A program made the position numbers and the translations under genes. This document shows positions 38,292-46,072 of a stretch of DNA of 64,000 nt, one piece after another (within the stretch, counting starts at the first letter, position 1; every line of letters starts with the position of its first letter). The DNA is from Photobacterium piscicola (GTDB lineage Bacteria; Pseudomonadota; Gammaproteobacteria; Enterobacterales; Vibrionaceae): assembly GCF_900166965.1 (NCBI RefSeq), contig NZ_FUZI01000001.1, positions 1,178,001 to 1,242,000 on the forward strand, read 5' to 3'. The notes beneath the pieces are model-generated. The model ran no database searches and was not told where the DNA came from. It was given only the letters and a program-made list of their open reading frames with translations.

Positions 38292-38603
38292 ATGAGTCAT
38301 AATAGCCAAGAACATCAAGGTTCTCAAAAAGGTCATCAACATACAGCTGAAGCTGAACATGTGAAGATGGAACGTCGTTACGGTGAAGAAGTAGAACACA
38401 AACATGACCGTGACCACCATGAAGTACGTGACCATGAAAAAAGCCACCCACACACTCAACATGGTGGCGATCCTGTAGGTCATAAACACCCAGAACAAAC
38501 TCATGGCGACCGTCATGAACATGACGAACACCGTCATCACAAAACTAAAGAGCATGATCATAAAGAATCATCTCGTGAACATCACAAAACTTCAACTAAA
38601 TAA
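38292..38603 (+). CDS. Histidine-rich hydrophilic protein, 103 aa
   Basis: 25 of 103 residues are His, with many Glu, Asp, Lys and Arg and almost no hydrophobic residues. HxH and HH motifs recur throughout (EHKHDRDHHEVRDHEK, DRHEHDEHRHHKTKEHDH). No signal peptide is visible, so it is probably cytoplasmic and intrinsically disordered. A good AAGGA ribosome site lies before ATG 38292 and a clear terminator follows, so it is likely a real gene. Metal binding (Ni, Zn, Cu) is inferred from composition only. The hydrophobic frame opposite is a shadow of its His codons. Confidence 0.75.
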   Translation: MSHNSQEHQGSQKGHQHTAEAEHVKMERRYGEEVEHKHDRDHHEVRDHEKSHPHTQHGGDPVGHKHPEQTHGDRHEHDEHRHHKTKEHDHKESSREHHKTSTK

Positions 38604-38641
38604 TTAATTATTTAAGTTTACGTTTTTATTCGTGATATTTT

Positions 38642-38700
38642 AAAAGCCGATTTAATAGTGGTAATAGTTTTATTATCCATTTAAATCGGCTTTTGTTTTT
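38642..38700. terminator. Terminator of the His-rich gene
   Basis: AAAAGCCGATTTAA and TTTAAATCGGCTTTT form a 14-bp stem with a 24-base loop, followed by T-rich sequence. Confidence 0.8.
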
Positions 38701-38737
38701 TATTTTAATACCAATGTTTTTTAAATAAAAATTTATT

Positions 38738-39181
38738 TTATATTTTATTTAATAAATACGGCGATATAAAGTCAAAAACCTCTTGCTCACACAAACCAAC
38801 ACTTACGTCAATTCCTGCCTGTTTTAACACATCAATACCTTTACCACTATTTCGTGGATCAGGATCAAGAGTAGCAACTACGACTCGCTTTATCCCTTTT
38901 TCAACCAAAGTATGTGCACAAGATGGTGTTCGACCAACAAACGAACAAGGTTCCAAAGTCACATAAGCGGTCACATAGTTAAGTGGCGATGCATAATTTG
39001 CTAATGCCATCGCTTCTGCATGATGACACCCCGGTGATTGCGTAAAACCTTCACTCACAATTTCCCCATCTCGCACTAACACACACCCAACAGGTGGGTT
39101 AGGACGACAAGCTGGCAATGCTTGATGTGATAATGCTAATGCACGCTGCATAAAGCTGATTTCTTGCGCTAAATCTGTCAT
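38738..39181 (-). CDS. Stand-alone RibD-type deaminase domain
   Basis: This 147-residue protein is only the deaminase half of RibD. It has the zinc/proton motif CHHAEAMAL and the second zinc motif EPCSFVGRTPSCAHTLV; a NADPH reductase domain is missing. In riboflavin synthesis this step deaminates the pyrimidine made from GTP. A full RibD probably lies elsewhere; this could be an extra riboflavin deaminase or have shifted to another cytidine-deaminase-like substrate. It is 27 kb from the lux-rib genes and convergent with the His-rich gene. Confidence 0.8.
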   Translation of the reverse strand: MTDLAQEISFMQRALALSHQALPACRPNPPVGCVLVRDGEIVSEGFTQSPGCHHAEAMALANYASPLNYVTAYVTLEPCSFVGRTPSCAHTLVEKGIKRVVVATLDPDPRNSGKGIDVLKQAGIDVSVGLCEQEVFDFISPYLLNKI

Positions 39182-39336
39182 AACAACTTCACTTTAATAA
39201 TCACAGAGTATCTATTCTATACCGAAATCAGGCCAACCGTTATGTTGAAGCCATGAATGATAAATGAATCAATGACTCACCCTCAATTCAGGTGCCATAG
39301 GTTTAAATACCCGTTCTGAATAACATGAGGTTTTTC

Positions 39337-39633
39337 ATGAAACGATTAATAATAACGTTAGCATTATCGCTAGCACTGCATTCATTCTCAGCATTAGCAT
39401 CAATGCCAACCACCGCCACACAACCCCCGTTAACGACTCAACATATGATTGAGTATATAGATCATACTCATCAACTAACGGCTGCAGAAAAAATTCAAAC
39501 CGACGTAGTAAGTTCAATCAATACTAATAACTACTTACAGATCAATTCCCATAGAGATCCGCATTTAGAACAACGAGAAGTTATACTGCGTCCTAAGAAA
39601 AAACACACCAGTCACTATCAAAGCCATAGTTAA
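39337..39633 (+). CDS. Small secreted hypothetical protein, 98 aa
   Basis: ATG 39337, seven bases after GAGG, gives MKRLIITLALSLALHSFSALA, a good signal peptide; an upstream in-frame ATG at 39325 overlaps the ribosome site. The mature part of ~75 residues is polar, His- and Thr-rich, ending in a basic tail. I do not recognise a family. It is probably periplasmic. Confidence 0.65.
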   Translation: MKRLIITLALSLALHSFSALASMPTTATQPPLTTQHMIEYIDHTHQLTAAEKIQTDVVSSINTNNYLQINSHRDPHLEQREVILRPKKKHTSHYQSHS

Positions 39634-39930
39634 TATAAATAATCATTAAGATAATGAAATATTGTCTTTTTCTCTAAATACTCTATTCGCCCAGCTTAAT
39701 ATTGCATCAATCAACTGGGCGAAATTGCCTTTTCTGCATCTTTGACAAGTAAAATACCTTATACTCATCATTTATATGCTTTCTAGCTGTAATTATTGAG
39801 AAATTAAGTAAAAAAATAGCGCCTACAGCATTAATTCATTTAGGGTTCAGAAAAGCTATGTTTTGATACCTATTCGCCAAATAAGCCAAGTGCCAGGCAC
39901 TTATTAAAAATAAAAGAACTGACGAGTATT

Positions 39931-41262
39931 ATGTTTACGTTTAAAACGACAGTACTAACTAATTTTGTAAACTATCGCCTTATTAGCCTTTTTGGGCTAT
40001 CAATTATCACTACTGCTGCCGTATTATCAATTAACACCACATCATCAACACGCCATAATGAAATACAACTGCCTTTAATAACTAATCCTCAAGTTGTATT
40101 AAATACTCTAAAACCAGCCGCAGTGATCAAAAACATTATATTGCCACCTACTTATGAATATGAAGTAAAACAAGGCGATACACTGAGTGAAATTTTTTCT
40201 CGTTTAAATTTGCCACAATCAGATGTCAAAAACATCATGGCTGCAGATTTAAATAGCTTACAGATTGATAACCTACGTCCCAATGATATTTTACGATTTT
40301 GGGTAACAGACACAGATCATCGATTAAATAAACTCCAACTGCAATTTAATGTCGCGCATACGATTGACTATACACGAGATAAAAATAACGACTTTGATGT
40401 TAAAGAAGTGACCTTACCCGGAGTATGGCGTGAAAAAGTCATCAATGGTGATATTAGTGGAAGTTTTAGCCTTTCAGCGAGAAAAGCGGGTCTAAGTAAC
40501 AGTGAGATCAGTGAAATCATTGCTATCTTTAAAGATAAGTTGAATTTTACACAAGACGTAAAAGCAGGTGATCGTTTTGAAGTTGTAAGTAAGGCCAAAT
40601 ATGTCAATGATCAAGCAAGTGGTGATACGGAACTTCAGGCAATTCGTATTTACACCAAAAAACACCAATATTCAGCTTATTTAAGCAGTGATGGTAATTT
40701 CTATGATCAAAATGGTGAAAGCTTACAGCGCGCATTTTTACGCTATCCAACAACGAAACGGTTCCGTATTAGTTCACAGTTTAACCCTTATCGTCGCCAC
40801 CCAGTAACAGGACGTATTCAACCTCATAACGGGGTCGATTTTGCAGCCCCAACAGGAACACCGGTATTAGCGACCAGTGATGGTGTCGTAACTCGCGTGA
40901 CAAATCACCCTTACGCTGGTCGTTATGTGGTAATCAAACACAGTGCTAATTACAGTACCCGTTATCTGCATAATAGCCGCATCTTGGTCAAAGTCGGTCA
41001 ACGTGTAAAACGCGGTCAAAAAATCGCATTATCTGGTAGAACTGGACGTGTTACTGGCCCTCATATTCACTATGAATTGTTAGTACGTGGCAAACCTGTT
41101 AATCCATTAACAGCGAAGATTCCACTAGCCGCATCGGTTTCACATCAACAAAAGAAAGCCTTTGAGCTTGATGTGGTGCAATACAACCGTTTAATGCAGC
41201 AGCCATTGCCACCGAAAGAGAGTGAGATTCAAGTCGCTAGCAACGAACCAAAAGATTCGTAA
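39931..41262 (+). CDS. M23-family murein endopeptidase (MepM-like)
   Basis: An N-terminal membrane segment (LISLFGLSIITTAAVLSI) leads to a periplasmic protein with a LysM/OapA-type region (EVKQGDTLSEIFSRLNLP, about residues 78-95). The C-terminal lysostaphin-type peptidase domain carries zinc ligands in RIQPHNGVDFAAP (His and Asp) and GPHIHYELLV (His), about residues 290-370. This layout is that of MepM/YebA, which cuts D-Ala-mDAP crosslinks to let the wall expand. The 443-residue length is right. It is monocistronic, with a terminator after it. Confidence 0.92.
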   Translation: MFTFKTTVLTNFVNYRLISLFGLSIITTAAVLSINTTSSTRHNEIQLPLITNPQVVLNTLKPAAVIKNIILPPTYEYEVKQGDTLSEIFSRLNLPQSDVKNIMAADLNSLQIDNLRPNDILRFWVTDTDHRLNKLQLQFNVAHTIDYTRDKNNDFDVKEVTLPGVWREKVINGDISGSFSLSARKAGLSNSEISEIIAIFKDKLNFTQDVKAGDRFEVVSKAKYVNDQASGDTELQAIRIYTKKHQYSAYLSSDGNFYDQNGESLQRAFLRYPTTKRFRISSQFNPYRRHPVTGRIQPHNGVDFAAPTGTPVLATSDGVVTRVTNHPYAGRYVVIKHSANYSTRYLHNSRILVKVGQRVKRGQKIALSGRTGRVTGPHIHYELLVRGKPVNPLTAKIPLAASVSHQQKKAFELDVVQYNRLMQQPLPPKESEIQVASNEPKDS

Positions 41263-41271
41263 TTACCCTAT

Positions 41272-41305
41272 AAAAGGCATTGTTGACCCACAGCAATGCC
41301 TTTAT
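41272..41305 (+). terminator. Terminator of the M23 peptidase gene
   Basis: AAAGGCATTG and CAATGCCTTT form a perfect 10-bp stem with loop TTGACCCACAG. Confidence 0.8.
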
Positions 41306-41502
41306 TAAACATCACTACAACAGATCCCTTTCACCTTAGATACACTCTGATACATTTATGTTACTTAAAATTCAATTAAACGTGATATTGTTCCTGTTTT
41401 AAAATGGATTTAATGATTATTCTCAGACTGTTATAACGCAGTGCCAATACGAAAACATTAATTAATCGTTATCTCTCAATAGCCCATATACAGGACGTAT
41501 CT

Positions 41503-42555
41503 ATGGCCACAAAAAATATCCCGTTTGAATTTGCAGATCTTATGGTTGAACCGGGAAGCCATGCCAATTGCGAACTTGAAATTGCTCGCCTATATACTCA
41601 CTCCCCATTATCAGTCTCTGTTGATATTCTGCATGGAAAACATCCAGGTCCAGTATTACTGATCAATGCTGCTATTCATGGTGATGAGCTCAACGGTATT
41701 GAAGTTGTACGTCAAGTTATTGAAAAAATAGATTTATCAAAACTACACGGCACTATTATTGCGGTACCTGTCGTTAACGTGTTTGGCTTTATTCATAAAT
41801 CACGTTATCTTCCAGATCGCCGAGATTTAAACCGTTGTTTTCCAGGCGCAGAACGCGGTTCCATCGCAGGCCGTATGGCGTATCAATACTTTAATCAAGT
41901 TGTACGCCGAGCTACTCATGTGGTTGATTTGCATACCGCCGCTATTTATCGTACAAACTTACCACAAATTCGTGCAAATCTTGATAACCCACAAGCAAAA
42001 GCAATGGCAATGGCATTTGGCTCTCCGGTAGTGGTTGACGCCAGCCTTCGTGAAGGCTCATTACGTGCCGCAGCCGAAGAATTTAATATTCCCGTGATCA
42101 CCTTTGAAGCAGGTGAAGCACTTCGCCTTGATGCCCATGCCGTTGGTTCAGGTGTACAAGGTGTATTAAAAGTAATGCAGCACTTAGAAATGTTACGTAC
42201 GAGCCGCAGTAAAAAAATAGTAGAGCCAATGGTGCCAAAGGCGACACGTTGGGTACGTGCTGATTCTGATGGCTTACTACGCTCACACGTTGCATTAGGT
42301 GAAAAAGTAGATAAAAACCAAGTTATTGCGACGATCAGCGATCCTGCTGGTAGTAATCAAATAACAGTGATTGCACCACAAGGTGGCATTGTCATTGGTC
42401 AACAAACACTACCACTCGTGAACGAAGGTGATGCTATTTTCCACATTGCGTTTTTTGAAGAACCTGATGGCTTAGTAGAAGAGCAAGTTGAGTCTTATCT
42501 TTACGATGCGATTGAAGAGCTTGATGATGATTTAAAATGGGGCATGACCAGCTAA
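41503..42555 (+). CDS. Succinylglutamate desuccinylase/aspartoacylase-family zinc hydrolase
   Basis: The 350-residue protein has the M14-like fold of the AstE/AspA family. AAIHGDELNGIE supplies the zinc His and Glu, RDLNRCFPG binds the carboxylate, and HVVDLHTAAIYR gives the third zinc ligand. EVITFEAGE-type residues (VITFEAGEALRLD) carry the catalytic Glu. The C-terminal ~100 residues form a biotinyl-like beta barrel. The substrate is unknown; many vibrio relatives are annotated only to family level. It is monocistronic, with AGGACG before ATG 41503. Confidence 0.85.
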   Translation: MATKNIPFEFADLMVEPGSHANCELEIARLYTHSPLSVSVDILHGKHPGPVLLINAAIHGDELNGIEVVRQVIEKIDLSKLHGTIIAVPVVNVFGFIHKSRYLPDRRDLNRCFPGAERGSIAGRMAYQYFNQVVRRATHVVDLHTAAIYRTNLPQIRANLDNPQAKAMAMAFGSPVVVDASLREGSLRAAAEEFNIPVITFEAGEALRLDAHAVGSGVQGVLKVMQHLEMLRTSRSKKIVEPMVPKATRWVRADSDGLLRSHVALGEKVDKNQVIATISDPAGSNQITVIAPQGGIVIGQQTLPLVNEGDAIFHIAFFEEPDGLVEEQVESYLYDAIEELDDDLKWGMTS

Positions 42556-42600
42556 TACATCATTATCATTAAAAGATGTCTATAAATAAAGTACAAACAA

Positions 42601-42630
42601 AAAGAGAAGCATTATTAGCTTCTCTTTTTT
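42601..42630. terminator. Convergent terminator between the AstE-like gene and mocA
   Basis: AAAGAGAAGC-ATTATTA-GCTTCTCTTT is a perfect 10-bp stem followed by TTT. Confidence 0.9.
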
Positions 42631-42656
42631 ATGGTATTTATTTTGTAACTTACTGT

Positions 42657-43226
42657 TTATTTGCATGTTCGAAGTAATTGCTGATATTTTTCAGGTGTAT
42701 CAATATCATGATAAATACCACTTGATGCATCTAACTGTAAATATTGCTCTTCACCTGTTTGTAATACTTGTTTCATTTTCGCCGTCGTCGGTAAAGCTAA
42801 AATTTGAGGAATTAACGCAGCATCAATTAAAACGGGATGCCCTGTTTGTTGCTTATTACCAGGAAAGACCACTCGCTCATGACGCATTTGCGATAACAGC
42901 GAAAATACCTGCGGATCGATACAAGGCATATCGGCATGAGTAATAAAAAACCATGAACTGGTTACCGCTGCAATTCCCTTTTGAATAGAGCTTAACATGC
43001 CTTGTTGATAATCAGGATTCACCACCACAAGAATATGTGGCTGATGTTGGTATTGCTGTACCAATTCATCGGCGCGATAACCGGCAACGACTATTACTTT
43101 TGAACAAAAGACCAAGGCGTGTTCAATAGCAATATCGAGTAGTGTACTGTCACGATAAGGTAGCATAGGTTTCCATGCCCCCATTCGTGATGACAGCCCC
43201 GCAGCCGGTATAACACAATCAACCAT
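42657..43226 (-). CDS. mocA: MobA-like molybdenum cofactor nucleotidyltransferase (MocA type)
   Basis: A nucleotidyltransferase that adds CMP to molybdopterin-Mo to make the MCD cofactor of xanthine-dehydrogenase-family enzymes. The N-terminal signature is VIPAAGLSSRMGAWKPML and the metal Asp is in FITHADMPCIDP. ATG 43226 overlaps the xdhC stop by eight bases, which suggests translational coupling; the longer frame from 43253 has no ribosome site. Placement right after xdhC and the IorAB-like genes supports the MCD role. Confidence 0.85.
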   Translation of the reverse strand: MVDCVIPAAGLSSRMGAWKPMLPYRDSTLLDIAIEHALVFCSKVIVVAGYRADELVQQYQHQPHILVVVNPDYQQGMLSSIQKGIAAVTSSWFFITHADMPCIDPQVFSLLSQMRHERVVFPGNKQQTGHPVLIDAALIPQILALPTTAKMKQVLQTGEEQYLQLDASSGIYHDIDTPEKYQQLLRTCK

Positions 43227-44199
43227 GGTGATAATGCCATGAATCACAGTCAATGCCGTTTTTTACTGCGATAACTTCTGCGATCACGGCAATGGCAATT
43301 TCAAACGGGGTCTTACTACCAATAGCAATCCCAATTGGCGCATGTAATCGTGCTAATTGTGACTGTGTATATTCACCAATTCGCATTAATCGTTCACGAC
43401 GACGAGCACTGTTCGCATGTGAACCTAATGCACCAATATAAAACGCATTGGACTCTAATGCTCCCATCAATCCCATGTCATCAACACGAGGATCATGGGC
43501 AAGTGCTAACACTGCGGTATAAACATTGGTATAACGCTCAACAAAAGCATCCGCAGAGCACCATTCAACATCAATGCCCCCTTCTGCCGCTGTCCAACGC
43601 CAACTTTGACTGTAATTTTCACGAATGTCACACAATCTTACAGTAAATCCCGCTCTCACGGCTAACCGTGCAACCTCTTCACTGACTTGGCTTATACCCA
43701 ATAATAGTAATTGCCAATGTTGCTGGTAATGCACCGTTAACCAGGGGGAAGGATATAGCGTAGTATCTGTACCACTGACAATATTACGTTGCTCTGTCTC
43801 AATATTAATAGCACGAATAAAGGCAGGCGTTTGTTCCGCTGCCGTTAACCAACTATCGACTAAATAACAATCATCAGGGTATAAATGTTCAATTAATAAA
43901 GAGATGTGACCACCACACGGCAGTTCATATTGGCTACCATTTGCGGCTAAATGGGTACCATAATCAAACACTTGTAGTGGTTTATCTAGCTCATGTTGTT
44001 GAATTAACTTCATAAAAGCATCTTCAATACACCCGCCGGATACCGATCCTGAGCGAATGTCACCATCAGTAGCAAATAAAGCGCCAACAGGACGAGGAGC
44101 CGATCCATAAGTGGACAAAATAGTACATAACCACACTGATTTCCCTTGGTGTAGCCATGTCTGACAATCTAATAATACGTGTTTATCTAAGGCATTCAT
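43219..44199 (-). CDS. xdhC: XdhC/CoxI-family molybdoenzyme maturation factor
   Basis: XdhC proteins bind Moco, promote its sulfuration and pass it to xanthine-dehydrogenase-type enzymes. The 326-residue protein has the N-terminal XdhC motif STYGSAPRPVGALFATDGDI plus GSVSGGCIEDAF. The C-terminal Rossmann domain contains YIGALGSHANSARRRERL and HAPIGIAIGSKTPFEIAIA. It lies 74 bp after the cytochrome gene and overlaps mocA, so the five-gene unit is probably one operon. Confidence 0.9.
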   Translation of the reverse strand: MNALDKHVLLDCQTWLHQGKSVWLCTILSTYGSAPRPVGALFATDGDIRSGSVSGGCIEDAFMKLIQQHELDKPLQVFDYGTHLAANGSQYELPCGGHISLLIEHLYPDDCYLVDSWLTAAEQTPAFIRAINIETEQRNIVSGTDTTLYPSPWLTVHYQQHWQLLLLGISQVSEEVARLAVRAGFTVRLCDIRENYSQSWRWTAAEGGIDVEWCSADAFVERYTNVYTAVLALAHDPRVDDMGLMGALESNAFYIGALGSHANSARRRERLMRIGEYTQSQLARLHAPIGIAIGSKTPFEIAIAVIAEVIAVKNGIDCDSWHYHHG

Positions 44200-44273
44200 A
44201 AGTCGTCTATCACTTTGTTTACTATAACAACAATACCGAAGTTAGCCTGCAATAATGCAGGCTAATCTTAAGC

Positions 44274-45545
44274 TTAATCGTTAGCTAATTGCTTTTTAAC
44301 TGCCGCGACTTGCTTTGCGGTGGTCGTTGTTACTTGTGAAGAAAAACGTTTATGCAGATACGTTATCAAATCAGCCATTTGTTGGTCATTTAAGCTATTT
44401 TTATATCCAGGCATAGCATAATAAGTTTGATTCTGACTGTAACTTTGTCGCTCAATACCATTATTTAACACAGCTACCGTATTGAAAATATTACTGTTTG
44501 CAATAGTCGCATTATTTTCTAACGCAGGGGCCACATTTGGTGTCCCCTGACCATTTTGACCATGGCAACCAGAACACTTATCCATATAAATACGGTATCC
44601 TGGTAGTTTAGTATCAAATTGTGATGTAACAAGTGACGTTAACTTAGGTTGTGCCACAGCCGATTGTGGTGGTTGTGTTTGATTCAATAAATAACTGGTT
44701 ATTGCAGTAATATCATGATCGTCCAGTTGAGTTAGACTATGTTTCTCAACGATGAACATATCATTAAACGCAGTGCCTTTCGGTGATTGTCCTGTTTTTA
44801 AGAACTGGGCTAAATTATTAAATGTCCAATGTTCTTGAGCAAGATTTTTTGAGGTAATATTAGGCGCATTAAGATTATTAACTACCGCACCTTCTAGTGC
44901 GTGTTGTTGCTCCGTTGCCATCATAAAATTACGCGGAGTATGACACTCACCACAGTGGCCTAATCCTTGCACTAGATATTTACCACGATTCCATAATGGC
45001 GTTTTATCCGCGGTAGGTGTAAAGGTCGGTTTATCAAACGCGATAAGATTCCAGACTTTTAATCCCATACGAATATTGAACGGGAACCCAATCCCATTTT
45101 CTCTATTCGGTTGAGTCGCAGGTTTGGTTTGCATGAAATACGCATATAACGCGTGCATATCGTGATCGTTAATGCGGTGATACGACGTATAAGGCATCGC
45201 AGGGTATAAATTACCTTTAGGTGCAACACCATTACGCACCGCATCAACAAATTGCTGATAACTATAATTACCAATACCGTGCTGTTTATCACTACTAATA
45301 TTAGTTGAATATAAGGTGCCAAAAGGTGTGTCAAATGCACGCCCACCACCATAAACTTGACCACTATCAATAGTATGACAACCACTGCAATCACCCGCAG
45401 CCGCTAAGTATTTACCTTGCGCGATCAATTGTGCCATGTTTTCGGATAATGGCGCTTGTGTATCCGTTGATTCGGCTTGTGCATACACTGCGCCGCTACT
45501 TAATAATAAACCACAAATGGCACTGATTTTTAAACTCGGTTTCAT
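44274..45545 (-). CDS. Triheme c-type cytochrome subunit of a periplasmic molybdoenzyme
   Basis: A signal peptide (MKPSLKISAICGLLLSSGAVYA) is followed by three c-type haem motifs: CSGCH near residue 53, CGECH near 199 and CSGCH near 324. This is the AdhB-like cytochrome family that accepts electrons from membrane alcohol or aldehyde dehydrogenases. It overlaps iorA by ATGA, so it is probably the electron-transfer subunit of the IorAB-like enzyme, delivering electrons to quinone or cytochrome oxidase. A role as an alcohol dehydrogenase partner is the alternative. Confidence 0.9.
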   Translation of the reverse strand: MKPSLKISAICGLLLSSGAVYAQAESTDTQAPLSENMAQLIAQGKYLAAAGDCSGCHTIDSGQVYGGGRAFDTPFGTLYSTNISSDKQHGIGNYSYQQFVDAVRNGVAPKGNLYPAMPYTSYHRINDHDMHALYAYFMQTKPATQPNRENGIGFPFNIRMGLKVWNLIAFDKPTFTPTADKTPLWNRGKYLVQGLGHCGECHTPRNFMMATEQQHALEGAVVNNLNAPNITSKNLAQEHWTFNNLAQFLKTGQSPKGTAFNDMFIVEKHSLTQLDDHDITAITSYLLNQTQPPQSAVAQPKLTSLVTSQFDTKLPGYRIYMDKCSGCHGQNGQGTPNVAPALENNATIANSNIFNTVAVLNNGIERQSYSQNQTYYAMPGYKNSLNDQQMADLITYLHKRFSSQVTTTTAKQVAAVKKQLAND

Positions 45546-46072
45546 TTGACTAACCCCGGCTGTGACAGTACTAAATCTCGCAAACCAACATAGTATTTAC
45601 GGTAACCAGAACAACGGCAAATATGTTTTTTTAATGCGTTTTCAATCACATTCTCAACCTGTTCTTTATCGACAGGTTGCTTGGCTAATTGCTCAACTAA
45701 TACGGTTGATTCATTAACAAAACCAGAAGTACACCAACCACATTGAAAAGAAAAATGATCCACAAATGTTTGCTGTACTGGGCTTAATGCTGTGATCTGC
45801 CCCATTAAATTACGTTTTGCGTGACCTTCGACGGTACGCAGTTTTTTGCCGTTAAAATTACCAACACCATTGATACAAGTACGTTCCGTATGCGAGCCAC
45901 CATCGGCATCATCCACAATGATAGAGCAGGCGTGACAAACACCAATACCACAACCAAACTTAGTACCAGTTAACCCTTGATATTCATGAAGAAAATCAAT
46001 CATTTTCACTGATTCGTCAACATCAACTGGACCGACAACATTACCGTTAATAGTCATTGTTACAGTGATCAT
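45542..46072 (-). CDS. iorA: Molybdoenzyme small subunit with two [2Fe-2S] clusters (IorA-like)
   Basis: The 176-residue protein has the N-terminal plant-type cluster GCGIGVCHACSIIVDD plus a following Cys, and the C-terminal four-helix cluster FQCGWCTSGFV with CRCSGYR. It matches the small subunit of isoquinoline 1-oxidoreductase and related aldehyde oxidoreductases, passing electrons from the Mo site. ATG 46072 overlaps the iorB stop (ATGA). No Tat signal is present, so it would be exported with IorB. Confidence 0.92.
   Translation of the reverse strand: MITVTMTINGNVVGPVDVDESVKMIDFLHEYQGLTGTKFGCGIGVCHACSIIVDDADGGSHTERTCINGVGNFNGKKLRTVEGHAKRNLMGQITALSPVQQTFVDHFSFQCGWCTSGFVNESTVLVEQLAKQPVDKEQVENVIENALKKHICRCSGYRKYYVGLRDLVLSQPGLVK

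Noticed and set aside
38232..38561. Hydrophobic 109-codon frame on the minus strand
   Set aside because: Its Met/Val/Phe-rich sequence is simply the reverse complement of His, Asp and Glu codons of the His-rich gene; no ribosome site.
39889..39903. AAGTGCC-A-GGCACTT palindrome before the M23 gene
   Set aside because: A one-base loop cannot form a good hairpin, there is no T-run, and it resembles no operator I know.
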